A stretch of 64,000 nt of DNA from Acestrorhynchus altus (GCA_034509495.1 CM067503.1:24428316-24492315); one strand, 5' to 3'; counted from the stretch's first letter, positions 49,555 to 60,900 are shown. The notes: generated by a model not told the origin, from the sequence alone. A program made the numbers and translations.

Positions 49555-49687
49555 CAATCACAGCGGAGGTGGGCGGGGCGTGTTTATTTACAGGTGCTGG
49601 TTACTAAGTAACGGGAGCGTCGCTCTGATGTAGTGAAAGAAGTAACTTTGTGATGATATAGAACCAGACCTGCCTTTCAGCACCAGA
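49555..49687 (+). promoter_or_regulatory. Putative promoter of the C8orf89-like gene with GC box and X-box-like site
   Basis: A GC box 'gggcggggcg' lies at 49571-49580. The near-palindrome GTTACTAAGTAAC at 49600-49612 matches the RFX X-box consensus with one mismatch in the left half. The translation start is about 76 bases further on. RFX sites of this kind are typical of ciliary and testis genes, so the site fits, but does not prove, such a role. Confidence 0.4.
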
Positions 49688-49726
49688 ATGGTTCTGCGGA
49701 CGATGGGAAAGATTGTAGGTTTAATG
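49688..49726 (+). CDS. C8orf89: C8orf89-like exon 1
   Basis: It encodes MVLRTMGKIVGLM. The start context 'agaatgg' has purine at -3 and G at +4. The donor 'gtgagtat' leaves phase 0. This is the least certain exon, because it is short and the human N-terminus does not clearly match. An alternative start would be an ATG at 49758 or 49782 in the exon 2 frame. Confidence 0.65.
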
Positions 49727-49946
49727 GTGAGTATAGAATCAGGGTCAAGTTAAAGCTGTGAACAGAGCCGTCAGAGCTACAATGAGAGCGTTGACGTTAG
49801 CCTGCAGTGACCTGCTGATCCCACCTTCCGCTCAGTCCAGCGTCTCCAAGCAGGAGCCCGTTCAGTCCCTCCGAAAGGACATCCACACATTAACCCTCCA
49901 TCACCGTCCGTCAGAGAAGTCACATCCCACAAGCTCCGAAAGTGAG

Positions 49947-50033
<87 letters not shown>

Positions 50034-53000
50034 GTCTGTCTGTCTGTCTGTCTGTATGTCTGTATGTCTATCATTTAATCAATAACTGGGAAGCAGTTTG
50101 CAGGTTTATGGATTAAACACACAGAATAAACTACAAATGAAAGAACAACTAATCAGACTATGCCGACACAGGGATGGTGTAAGATGATTTTATGTTTATG
50201 ATATTGTTTTTGACGTCACTCTGCATGTCTGTCTCTGTCAGATGGAGAATGTGAAGATATAAGAAGCTCAGAAAACACTGACCGTCACTGGTGTGGTCAT
50301 CATTTTCTATTCGATACAAGATGGAGAAATGGGGTATTTAATAGAAATGAATTCAAAGGTATCATACACCTGGAAGACCATAGCAACCACCTAGTAACCA
50401 CTTAACAAGGCCATGAGATCTATAGCAACCACCCAGCAACACAATAACAGCCACCTAGCAACCATTTAGCAACACAACAGCACCTTGCATCGCAACCATC
50501 TAGCAACACTATAACAACCCCCCAACAGTCAACTGGGGAACCATAGCAACCACCTGTGATACTATAACAACTATTTAGCAATGTCATAGCAACCATTTAG
50601 CAACACTATGTCAACCACCTGATATACCAATATGAACACCCAGCAAACACTTAGCAAAACTTTATGAACCAGCCTGCAACACCACAAAGACCACCATGTA
50701 TCACCATGTATCAAAAATGCTCTCTACTGTCTTTTAATATTAATGCATATTGAAAATGGTTTTTCCTTTTTCTGTGAATTTACTTTTATTTGAGGTTTTG
50801 TTCCGTTGATCTATTAATTTATGGGAGCACTGAAGTGAGCACTCACTTCTGTGGATTGACCAGCAGATATTAACACACCAACTCTAAAAATCAATTTAGT
50901 GAAACCATGTTTTAAAATTTGTCTTGTTCTACAGGAAGTATCTAAAGAAGTGATATAAAATGATTATCACTATTTTTCACATCTATCCAAACAGATGAAA
51001 CAGTTATCTTGCCCCCAGTTTCTCGGGATTATCATATACATCAGTCTCAAAATTTACACCGATTTTCTCAACGGAAGCAGCTCTCATACAGAATTACAAA
51101 ACCAAGCACATTCGGGTCAGTATGTTAATGTAATTCCAAAATATTTCAGTCATGAATGCCTTAAATGATACAATGGCATTAGACTACTAATGCAATATGG
51201 TGTGGTCATTTAAATAAACATGAAATTATAAAATACTTATTTTGAATTATTGTGTTTTGATCCCAGGCCCTGTGAGGAATATGAACTCACATCAGTTCCA
51301 TCAGTGTTGTTAACACTTACTACTCCAACTGTCAGTGGGAGGAACCGTTTCTCTGAACATTTTAACAACAGGTGATTCACAAATCCATATTTACAACAGC
51401 AGCTAATTTCCACCGATTTTCTGCAGCTTTTCAAGCGATAAAAAGAAATACCATGAAAGTGCCATTTCTGCTGCCCAGCAGCTTGTTTTCATCTCAAAGA
51501 CATATGCAATAAAAGTGCTTTACGTAACAATGTCATTTCCTGAAAAAGAGCATTGTTGCATAAGTTGTAGTTTATCAACATGAAAAGTTTGTCGTGTTTC
51601 TGTCTCTGATCTCATGTGGAGAGATGGAGTGAAATATCTAGTGTATCCCAGCTGTTTCAGAACTTTTGTGTCAGCAACTCAGACTTTTCTAGACATCTCT
51701 CTGAAAACTGAAAAATGGCAGCGTTCCTCTGCCATTCTGGTCTGCTTGTCAGTCCAGCTTCATCTCTCCACTGTGCTGCTGTTTTGCTGTGACCCAAATT
51801 GGACACTTCTACACACTCACTTCACTAATAAGTACATTTCCAATGGTGTGACAGTGTTTTTCTGCACTATTTAGTGTACATGTGTGGTTTGTATTGTTTG
51901 TATTGATTTGCTGTGGAATGTGAGGGAAATTGGCAAATGGCAGTAATTTTATGTGTAAGTGTAAATTTGTGTGTTAATCACCACATTTCTTCTATAAACA
52001 TGTATCGGCTAAAAAGGAACAGAAATTTGTTTTTGAACATTTATTAAATATCACCAAGAATTTGTGCTTCCCTCATTAAACAATTTTCAGCATCAAAATC
52101 ATGTCGTATAATATCCTTTTGAAGTAAACGTAACTAATGACATATCTGATGTAAATCCATTCGGGAGGCAGCATATGTGTCTCCTAAGACTTTTTCATTT
52201 GGAATGTTTCGTCTGTCCAGGTCCCGTATTTTGTCCAAATTTGATTTTCATGTATTTTATGAAACTGTTTAATGTGTGGAAGCTAAATCCCTCCACTTGA
52301 AAAAACACACTACAGAGAGAGGCTTTTATTCTGGAAAAGTAGAGAAGTAAATCAATTGCCTTCCAGATGAACCACATCAATAAATAAAGCTGAATCTTTA
52401 CTGATTTTTTTTCGAAATTAAATTCAAATAAAAATGTTATTTATATAGCGTTTTTTACAACTGATGTTGTCACAGAGCAGCTTTACAGAAATAAAAAAAA
52501 AATCAAAAGGTGAACAAAGGTTCATGAACCCCCTGGTAAGAAAGCCAAAGGGAGGTGGTAGGGTGATAAGGAAAAACTCCCTCACAGCTGGAGGAAGAAA
52601 CCTTGGGAGGAAACAGGCTCATGCCTCCTCCTCTGGTCAAACAACTTATACATATTTAGGGGACACTGGACACCCACACGTCTGTTCTAAAACTCTGTTA
52701 GAACAGTTAGTTCGCTGGTGGACATAATAGTAACAGTAGCAACTAATTAGGGTCTGTGTAAATTTCTACATAGTTGGTGATGGCAGGTGGGAAACTAGTC
52801 CAGTGGGCAGCCAATGTGAAGTGGTGTCAGGGGAGCTCAGGGTCCTTCTCAGACAGGGCTCAAGGTTTGGCATTTCATCAGCCCAGGCCGGTGGGTCATC
52901 ACTGACTCAGAAAAGGTAGAGAAATGTAATTAGTTTGATGTCAAGTTTTATGGAGAAGAGAGAATGTAAACATTATCAGAATTTTTACCTCTGTTTCTTC

Positions 53001-54757
53001 TTCATTTCTTTAGGTCAAAGATGAATAAAAAAGTACGTAATCTCTTCTTCAGTGTTGGATTTAACAATGCAAGTAAGTGCATCCGTTTTTTTTGTAATAT
53101 ATATTATCATAACATCAACCATTGTAAGTCTGATTCTGCAAACTGTCCTGTGACATCAAAACAAGTGAGATTTGAGCACGGCATCCATATTTTTCATACA
53201 TCAGTAATACACTAATACTGTCCTCATTTACAAAAGCCAAACTTAGAAAACTCCTACAGGTTAGAGGAGTCTGGGTATTTATAAAGCTTTGAAATTTGCA
53301 TCACCTGGCCTTTCCTAAGAATGACTGTGAACAAGCCATAACCTTAAAAGTCTTCATTAATGTCTGAGAACTCGGTCAAAGTAATCAGAGTGCTCAAATC
53401 TCCAAGGTTTCCCGTACTTTTGCAAGGTACCTCTTTTCTCTTTTTCACTCTCGTGTGTTTTATCTTTCATGTTTAATTTTCATAACTGTTCACACATAAT
53501 TGTTCAACTGTTATATTTTCAGATTTAGACTAAAGTAAAGTTTGAATGCATTAAGACATTCACCATCAATACACACATATTAGCTATGGTTTATGTGTCC
53601 TGGGTAACCTAATGTGTGGGGCACAAAAAGTGTTTAACAACTGATGGTGCAAGTTCTCCTACCTAGAAAGATGAGAGAGGTCTGTAACATTCATCACAGG
53701 TACACTTCAACTATGAGAAACAAAATGAGAAAAAAACACATTATAAGATTTTTACAGATTTCTTGCACAGTCAGTGGTTGGCTAAATAGTTTTTTGCCCC
53801 ACTGTAGATCAATTATCATTAAGTTTTGAAGTTGGCTTAGTACTATGTGGGCTTTATTCGTACACCTACACTATGTGTGCAGGAATAAAGCTTTGCCTCA
53901 AACAGGTTTAAGATGAAGACAATGTTAAACTTAATTTCATTTTAGAACACATCTAGACTTTTACAGGATAATTATATGAACTTCAGCTTATGTGGCTTGT
54001 GTAAGCTAATGTGTATGCATACACAAATGATACTATAATAAGCACAAAATATCACAGTTATCCTTGAACTTTACCCAAAGGTTGAGGAAGAGCTCTATGT
54101 CTATATATAAAAAAAACAGACTTAAACTGAGCATCATTCCATTAAAGGATTCATTTCATTGAAACAATCAACACATACATTCCTGAATGGTTATATACAC
54201 AATGACATAATAATCACACTTATCCAAACATTCGGTATACAGGACACAATTGTATCAAGTACTCAGTGGACAGAATGCTATCCAATCTGCGCTCAGTGGA
54301 CAGGATGCCATTCAATCAGAACTAAGTAGACAAAAGGCCAGTTGGTTAGCATTCTACGGCCCAAGGCCTACTTAATGTAGAAAAATTAAATATACTGGTG
54401 GAAACATAAGCTTAAATTAATTCTTCTACTTTTGAAATTGTGCAAAGATCTTGTGCAAATGTTTACTTAATTTATTATAGGTCAATTAGGGCCTCCTTTT
54501 AGCATCCTGCATTTGTCTTTTTTGATAGAATGAAAGGAATATGAAGAGGAAAGGCTTCTCGTCAACTGTCTCTGTTTTACTTCACCAGGCTTTTTGTTAT
54601 CTGTTTTCCAGCTCAGTCATATCCTGATCCTATTATGGGGGCTCCTGCATCCTTCGTCCAGAGGATTTCAGAGCTCTCCTCACTGCAGGAGGACACCGTG
54701 CGTCAGGAAAAGATAAAGAATTTGAAAAAGTGCAAGAGACATAGAGAGGAGGCATAA
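49688..54757 (+). CDS. C8orf89: C8orf89-like protein, complete seven-exon gene
   Basis: The product is an uncharacterised protein; no biochemical function is claimed. Exons: 49688-49726, 49836-49941, 50242-50358, 50995-51115, 51267-51371, 53014-53072, 54612-54757. Every junction is GT-AG and the phases match (0, 1, 1, 2, 2, 1), giving a 230-codon frame without stops (693 nt with TAA). The C-terminus reads DPIMGAPASFVQRISELSSL, then TVRQEKIKN and a basic tail. From memory this aligns with the end of human C8orf89 (DPLTGAP, QYLERLSKI, TIRQE), and the exon 3 segment FLFDTRWRNGVF with human LIFESSWKRAVL. It is longer than the human protein as I recall it (about 160 residues). No signal peptide or membrane segment is visible. 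Its place between RDH10 and SBSPON, and its strand, match human gene order. It might be testis or cilium related (inference). Confidence 0.82.
49836..49941 (+). CDS. C8orf89: C8orf89-like exon 2
   Basis: It encodes SSVSKQEPVQSLRKDI through SEKSHPTSSE. The acceptor is 'ccaccttccgctcag' and the donor 'gtgag'. A (TCTA)n repeat begins five bases into the intron. Confidence 0.75.
49947..50060. repeat. (TCTA)n(TCTG)n tetranucleotide repeat
   Basis: About 21 TCTA units are followed by about six TCTG units and degenerate ends, directly against the exon 2 donor of the C8orf89-like gene. Confidence 0.97.
50242..50358 (+). CDS. C8orf89: C8orf89-like exon 3
   Basis: It encodes GECEDIRSSENTDRHWCG then HHFLFDTRWRNGVFNRNEF. 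The acceptor is 'gtctctgtcag' and the donor 'gtatcata'. Only one reading frame is free of stops, and it is the one that joins its neighbours. Confidence 0.82.
50365..50710. repeat. Degenerate 'ccatagcaaccacctagcaa' minisatellite
   Basis: Variants of 'cacctagcaacac' and 'atagcaacca' alternate about every 20-22 bases across 340 bases of intron 3 of the C8orf89-like gene. The copies are diverged, with at least twelve recognisable. Confidence 0.85.
50995..51115 (+). CDS. C8orf89: C8orf89-like exon 4
   Basis: It encodes ETVILPPVSRDYHIHQSQ, then RFSQRKQLSYRITKPSTF. The acceptor is 'atccaaacag' and the donor 'gtcagtat'. Confidence 0.8.
51267..51371 (+). CDS. C8orf89: C8orf89-like exon 5
   Basis: It encodes PCEEYELTSVPSVLLTLTT, then SGRNRFSEHFNN. 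The acceptor is 'ttgatcccag' and the donor 'gtgattca'. Confidence 0.8.
51372..53013 (+). other. C8orf89: C8orf89-like intron 5
   Basis: A 1642-bp intron containing a dispersed teleost repeat at 52435-52920. The rest is AT-rich without recognised features. Confidence 0.75.
52435..52920 (+). repeat. Dispersed teleost repeat ('aaaaactccctcacag' family)
   Basis: 'ttatatagcgttttttacaa', 'cacagagcagctttacagaa', 'aggaagaaaccttgggagg' and 'cctcctcctctggtcaaa' occur in order. I recall this set from many teleost intergenic regions. A shorter relative lies at 63285-63420. The far part (52740-52920) probably belongs to the same copy. Confidence 0.6.
53014..53072 (+). CDS. C8orf89: C8orf89-like exon 6
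   Basis: It encodes SKMNKKVRNLFFSVGFNNA. The acceptor is 'ttcatttctttag' and the donor 'gtaagtgc'. Confidence 0.82.
53235..53440 (-). mobile_element. Inverted Tc1-like terminal fragment
   Basis: The + strand reads 'gaaatttgcatcacctgg', 'ctttcctaagaatgactgtg' and 'aacaagcc', the reverse complement of 21354-21403. It ends near 'gtacttttgcaaggtacc', a worn terminus. Confidence 0.6.
54262..54345. repeat. 30-bp tandem repeat, three units
   Basis: 'ctcagtggacagaatgctat', 'ctcagtggacaggatgccat' and 'ctaagtagacaaaaggcc' start at 54262, 54292 and 54322. Confidence 0.85.
54612..54757 (+). CDS. C8orf89: C8orf89-like exon 7 (terminal)
   Basis: It encodes QSYPDPIMGAPASFVQRISE and a basic end KKCKRHREEA, with TAA at 54755-54757. 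The acceptor is 'ctgttttccag'. This is the best conserved part relative to the human protein as I recall it. Confidence 0.88.
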
Positions 54758-57700
54758 TAAGACATTTATTGTTCAAGGATAAAAACACATCATGCTACAG
54801 TGCCAAAACAATGTAAACAGAAAAGCAAAGCAGATCACACTTGGGTGGAAGTGTTAATGCTGTTTAATCCTGAGCCCACACTGCCAAACAGAGGAGTACA
54901 GAATGGTGCTGTATGTACGTTGGATGCTCTGGAGCATGAGCATTAGCTCACCATGCCCATTTCCAAGGGTGAGCTGTAGGGGTACAATGCCCCCCAACGT
55001 TGGGCTTCATTGAAAGCTATAACGAAAATTAGAGCTAGAAGTGAAAATGCTTTAAAAATGTTTTCAAAAATGGGAAAACTAAACGAAACAAAGAGCTTTA
55101 GATTCAGATCAAACTATAAAATGTCAGTAATTTTAAGAACCTTAAGCATTGACTGTTTTTAATGAATTTTAAAATAAGTGATTTAAAACCTCTGCCTGTA
55201 CAGTTGTGGTTGGAAGGTTACTTAGACCCATCATGTACATGAATGTCACAGCAATGGCTTTCAGTGATTTCTTTGAATTTTTTTTAAGTGGAATGGAGTG
55301 TACAAAACATCTTTATTAAGAAAGTTTGTGTGTGTGTGGTGTGCGGGGGGTAAATTACAACGTAACAATAACAGGCTGAATTATTTTTCATGGTATACAC
55401 AACTGCAGATTCAGTGTTATTTTTTAAATGTCACCACAAAGACCCTGAAACTGACCAGTCAGACTCAGCAAAGCAAGTTTAATTCAGGAGCTTCTGGCAG
55501 CTTGTTTTTCTTCCCAGCCTTTCAAGTTTTGTCAGACAAAATGACCTGGAACAAACAGTAAACAAAGAGACCTTTAATAAAAGGCTGCTGTAGACCGGCC
55601 CACAAGTGGTTTATCATTTCAGCCCCACTCACCCTTTAAAGACACACAAACAGCTCACATTCTCCTGTGCCTGCATTGCAAATCCGAGTGTTTACCTTTA
55701 AAACACTTTTCTGTAATCTATTCAATATGTTACAGTGTTTAGAAGAATAAATTGGGGGAAGTGTGACTGTAACATCAAATTAATGGTATGTTTGGATGTT
55801 TTAAACCTAAAATAAGTGCTCTCTTCTTCAACACTGGTGTTTATGTAATGTTACGCACAGTCCTTCCCATAATTTGTTCTCAGAGGAAGGGAACACTGGG
55901 ACATGTTTACACAGTGTTGCAGACAAGTGTTTAGTGTAAAGATAAACACAAAATAATATAAAAGATAAGCAGCACATAAAACACAATGTGAGGGAGTTGT
56001 GCTTGTAGAACATGAGGATGTTCTGTTTGATTTGGAGTAAACGGAGAGATGAGGAGAGCGAGTTGGTACCATGGTATTGTGGAAACTTGGTGGCAAATCT
56101 GAAGAACTTTTTTTGCCACACAATGCCCTGCAAGTACCACTTTAATGGCATGTAATTTTGACAGGTTTGTGAGAGTTGCACGAAGCCAAAAGTGAACTGC
56201 GTGATACTCTCTGCAGTAGAGTTTTTATCTTTTGTGATGAAGTTGCTTTTGACTTTCAACAGCAAAAACATTGATCTCAGTTTCAACTAATCATCAGGCT
56301 TTGTCACATAGGCAAATGTCTTCCCTATAAGAAGCATGCTGAGGCCTTTAATCATCACACACTTGTGTGGAGAAGTTAAGTCATCTTTAATGGATTTGCT
56401 CGTTTGGTTTCTTACATGTTTATGACAGTAACAGCTTTTCTAAGCCTGCATTGTGTCAGTATGTTTGTCTATATTATAGATAACAGTAATCAAGCGCAGA
56501 AACCACATAATCAAGTCCTCACAGTGTATTAATGTTGGTATGCAGTTAGTGTAATGGTAAGTGGTGGGGTAGAAGCTTTCATTCCTTGTTTGCTACATTA
56601 GCCTAAAAAAGCTACAGACATGTCAAGACCATCAGCAGTTGGAGTAAAGGGTGGTTGAGGGGAACTGTGTTCACTTGCACCTCAATGTGGCTTGTTAGTC
56701 CATTGGTATGTGACTGACCACCTTCTGAAGAAGATTCCAGAGACTAGACTTGGTTTACCTTCAAAATCACAGTGTGCTGTTAGTTTTTAGTTCTGTATCA
56801 GTAGTTCTGTCCCATGGCTTCCTTTTTAACGTCTCTCGTTTTTATCTCCGGTTTGTACCATACAAGGCTAATGTAACTGACAAGTACTCATAGTGGGTCA
56901 TTAATACTGGTACTTTGCCTAAATAGTTGAAGTTATGCTAGCAGATAACACTGTTCTTGCCATCAGTCATAGAGTGTTACAGCAAGAATGACCTGTGGGA
57001 GTTTCATTCTTTGCAACTTACAGATACACTTGAATTTCACAGTTGGTCTTCTTTTCCACAGTGGATCCCTGCTTAGAAAATATCCCAAGTATTAATGCAG
57101 CACCCAGTGCAAGTCTGATCAAGTGCAACTAAGTATGTGAGTTAAAGCAAAGGCCTCCTGTATCCATAACCAGTTATTTTAAAATGTAAGGCTTTCTCTT
57201 TGTCTCCAGCAGCATTTCCAAAAATCTTTCTCCACAGAAGACTGTCTTAAAATGCTCGGATGAGCACTCTAGAACAGTGAAGAGTGTAGAGGCAAAGGTA
57301 GAGCTGAATACAGCATAATGATGAATCAGATTTTTTGACAAATATTTCTCCACTGCATGTTGTTCAAACAGCAGGTCTCCATATAGCTGATCTCTCTCAT
57401 AGAGAAGAGATGGAGAACATCCACGCCCAGATCAGTAGATTTTGGGGACATCAAGGAACACCATGGTGCAGATGTTACCATGATAACTAAACTAAAACAG
57501 GAGATTATGTTATGAAGAGCTGCTGAACAGCATTTTCTTTTTATGCTCCTAAATTGTGCAGGAAGTTGATGGAAACACACTGGCTGTAACCACTGTGTGG
57601 CAAAAACTGTGGCAGCAGTTGTTTAGCAGGATTGTCTGCTTAAAAGTCACTGAAATGGTGCTACATGCAAACCCACATATTTACTTTTTCTGTAACAACC

Positions 57701-58787
57701 AAACATCACAGCACAAATAACTTTCACAGCTGGTCCTGCAGACAGTATGCTGGTTGATGCAGAATGTTCAGTCAGTCAGGTTCAGGCTGAGACTCCTTTT
57801 AATTGAAACTTTGTGGTTCGTTCTCATGTGATGTGACCCCCATGACTTTCTTTTGACCTGCGGAGGCATTCTGACATAGGTCTGCTAGGCTGAAGTGTTT
57901 CTCACTCATTACTGATATGGTTTAATAAATGAAAGCGCATTGAATTCTTGTCCAACATCCTTCATTTTTCTATAGCCATGCACTGTAAAACTTTTGATCC
58001 ATTTGAACATAATGTATATAAGTCAAGTGAATCTTGAAGCTGTTAAACTCCAGTGTATCATATCTGATACATTTTAGTTTTTAAAACAAAGCAAAATAAA
58101 TAATAATTAATTACAGATATCAGAAACAAAAATTTCAATTTTTTGCACCCTGGTGGATTACCTGTGCATTGCATGCCCAAGAAAAGATACATACAGATGT
58201 CTAAGGCAACTCAGATTGTGGTGTTAAACGATTTTGTGTTGTTTTTTTTTAAATAATTGTTCATGCTAATAAAACTATTTATAAGTATAGTAAAATAGAT
58301 AAAAGGATTTTATGGGGTGATTTTTTTGTCCATATGAAAAAATGTCTCTTTTCACTCAGTTGTGCATGACGCCAAGTAGTCGCTGGTTGGGCATTATTTG
58401 AGAGTCAGTCAAGCCAAGGCTTGTGGGGTACAACTCAGTTTACTGTTGCAGTTTAAACTGGGCTTGTTTCTCATATGTCTACAGATAAAGTCTGGTTGCT
58501 GACAAGTTTCTACAGGAACTGCATAAATGTGTTTCCAGGGGACCCCTATGCCTGCCTTTTTCCTAGTGTTACTATAATCCATCCCTGCAGGACCCCAAGG
58601 GTAAAACTTCTACTTACCAATTTTATTATCACTATTTTTCTTTGTGCAAAAAGTAAAAAAAGAAAAAGTGTGGTGTTAGGTAGAAGTGTAGAGCTGCATT
58701 TTTACCTAAAATGTATGGCTCATTGTACCTATCTGTTAACTGGCTTTCTCACTCTCTCGATGACTGACCTTCAGCAGACAGCATGCA

Positions 58788-58788
<1 letters not shown>

Positions 58789-58867
<79 letters not shown>
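58789..58867. repeat. (AC)n microsatellite
   Basis: About 39 AC units, nearly perfect. Confidence 0.98.
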
Positions 58868-58872
<5 letters not shown>

Positions 58873-60197
58873 TTGTCAAAACACACAGCACACAGTATTT
58901 GATCTGATATTACCATTCATCCATGACTCACGCAGAAATCCACATGTTCCAGAGTGACTTAGACTGTCCTCAGAACTGTTCTCAATAAGCACTAATATGA
59001 ACAGAAACAGCCAATTTGAGCCCACAAAGAGACCAATTCATACAGGGCTAACAGAAAAGTTCTGCTGCACATGCAGCAACAAACACTGTAGTTTCTTTAG
59101 CAGAAGCAGAAGCACACCAAGGTGTTTTATCTTCTTCCAAGACAGGGGTCAGCACTGCCGCACTGTGAACAGTAGATACTCTGTTGTTGCATTCATTCAC
59201 AAAACAAGACCTTCGTTTCTCCACAAAGTGATTCTCACTTCAGAAGAAACGAGCGCTTTCTATTAGTAACAGTAATTTTCACCTTTATTAAATCGTGGGT
59301 GCTTTAACTTTTATAGACAGAGACTGTAATTAAAAAATGACAGTGACACAACTTGTTTCATTCTCACTCTTTTTCTGAGCTTATTTAAGAGCTTAACTCT
59401 TAGAAGCTGAGAAAAATGACAAGTTTGTGTTCAGATTTCAGAATGAAAGTCCTTAGAAAAATGGGTATTTACGTTGTTTTTCTCTTTTATTTGGACCACT
59501 GTCAAGTATTTTGAAGAACTTATTATTATAAATGTCTTTGTCAATCTAATCAAAATTGATGATTAGCCTAGGATCTCCTGAAAATAGCCAATGTCTGGCT
59601 ATCTCCTATAAATATGTTTAAAAGTTTCTGGCAAAAAAGAGAATGTCAAACTATTAAAACATCCCCAAACTTGGCATAGGGTTCGAAAAGTTAATAAGCT
59701 ACAAGGAAACCCATGGATGTGTTTGATTAGGTAGGTTGTATGTGGCTGTTTGCTGTATCCAGGGTGGCAGTTATGAGGTTGGAGGAGTGTTGCCCACGCA
59801 GAAGAGCCATCTGTTCACCAATTGAGCTATGAATAATCAGGAAAATAGGAAAAGACCTTTTCAGTTGTTTCAGTAGAAGATTAGCCATTACAGGTTACAG
59901 GTAAGGTGTAATAGAAGTTAGAAAAAAAGGCTGTTTTAAATCAGCTGTGTTGGATGTTTATTTGTCCCCAGGAATATTGTCTGGTGACATTGTAATTGTT
60001 GGTTTTAAGCATTTCTCATTTTTAGGAGCTATCTGTATGAAGAATAAGATACTTTTATAAGATCAAATGACACCATTAAACACAAGTTAAATAATCCTAT
60101 TATTACTTCAGACACATGTTGAGAAATTTGCTTCAGGTCATTTGATTTTTGCAGTGCTGGTCCATCTCTTAGTCATGCATGTATTGACAATAAACAG

Positions 60198-60383
60198 CCC
60201 AGTGTTTCTCAACCCTGGTCCTGAAGGCACCCCTACCCTGCATATTTTAATACTTTTCCTGCTCCCAGTACACCTGATTCAACTAATCAGTTCATTTACA
60301 AGCTCTTTGGAGCTGCAGGGGGTGTGTTAAAGCTAAAATGCGCAGGGCAGTAGTGCCTCCAGGACCATGGTTTAGAAACACTG
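60198..60383. mobile_element. hAT-like miniature element, both ends present
   Basis: It begins 'cccagtgtttctcaaccctg' with 'gtcctgaaggcacc', and ends with the inverse: 'gcctccaggaccatgg', then 'tttagaaacactgg'. The inverted ends are about 40 bases long. The interior contains 'acacctgattcaactaatca'. An 8-bp target duplication expected for hAT was not evident. Relatives lie at 36180 and 36975. Confidence 0.6.
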
Positions 60384-60618
60384 GAGGGTATGATGAAGTC
60401 TGAGAGGCTATTCTTGGGAAAACAAACTCAATACAGAGTCACTGAGTAAGGTCATTTATTCCTCCCAAATCAGATTTCATAAGTGTGTTAAGGAAATGTC
60501 TCAGATGCTCATTAAGTTCAAATGACTGATAATGAGCAGCGTTACAGTGGGGCTTTGAAAGCACTCCTGTACAGCATCTAATCTGGCACTCAGCCAGACT
60601 CACACATTCCTCATACTG

Positions 60619-60621
<3 letters not shown>

Positions 60622-60682
<61 letters not shown>

Positions 60683-60704
60683 GATCACACCCATTATTCA
60701 GCCC

Positions 60705-60753
<49 letters not shown>
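60622..60753. repeat. (GA)n and (CT)n inverted pair upstream of SBSPON
   Basis: A (GA)n run at 60622-60684 (one C interruption) and a (CT)n run at 60709-60753 face each other across about 24 bases. The two can pair as a long hairpin, and each alone can form triplex DNA. They end about 40 bases before the probable first SBSPON exon. Confidence 0.95.
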
Positions 60754-60756
<3 letters not shown>

Positions 60757-60789
60757 CTGCTCTCTTCCCCTCTTTGTTTCTCCATAGAG

Positions 60790-60900
60790 TGGAGCGTCCA
60801 GACCAAGTGACAGACGGACAGTTTCTGTTCTTCTAAAGAGCACAGACAGAATGCACCTTTATTTTAGATGGAAGCTGTAAATGCGTCTCTGTATAAACAG
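60790..60900 (+). other. SBSPON: Probable untranslated first exon of SBSPON
   Basis: The stretch has no simple repeat and ends in 'ataaacag' before a donor 'gtatgctg' at 60901. The next acceptor is at 61893. It has no conserved coding content. The transcription start is guessed from the end of the CT repeat. Transcript evidence would be needed. Confidence 0.35.

Larger units (their letters stand above)
46120..49687. other. Intergenic region between divergent RDH10 and C8orf89-like gene
   Basis: It contains the RDH10 promoter, a compound microsatellite (46574-46659), a Tc1-like relic (46915-47600), a second worn transposase-like stretch (about 47640-48070), the 70-bp satellite array (48190-48530) and a (TTTC)n tract (49134-49219). 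RPL7, adjacent to RDH10 in human, was looked for here and not recognised. Confidence 0.7.
53073..54611 (+). other. C8orf89: C8orf89-like intron 6
   Basis: A 1539-bp intron. It holds an inverted Tc1-like terminal fragment (about 53235-53440) and three copies of a 30-bp repeat (54262-54345). Confidence 0.75.
54758..60780. other. Intergenic region between C8orf89-like gene and SBSPON
   Basis: No gene was recognised. The longest clean open frame, 152 codons on the - strand at 55828-56286, has no recognised family, signal or splice context and is treated as chance. AATAAA sites near 55576 could end C8orf89-like transcripts. A possible element end ('cagttgtggttggaaggtta') lies near 55200. Also seen: the (CA)n at 58789-58867, a hAT-like miniature element at 60198-60383, and the (GA)n/(CT)n pair at 60622-60753. 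Confidence 0.6.

Noticed and set aside
46120..49687. Search for RPL7 exons beside RDH10
   Set aside because: No exon with the ribosomal protein's characteristic basic sequence was recognised in any frame.
55828..56286. 152-codon open frame on the - strand
   Set aside because: No recognised family, no splice or promoter context, and AT-rich codon use typical of chance frames. No gene is known at this place in the human block.
58475..58957. 160-codon open frame
   Set aside because: It is extended artificially by reading through the (CA)n repeat as alternating His-Thr.
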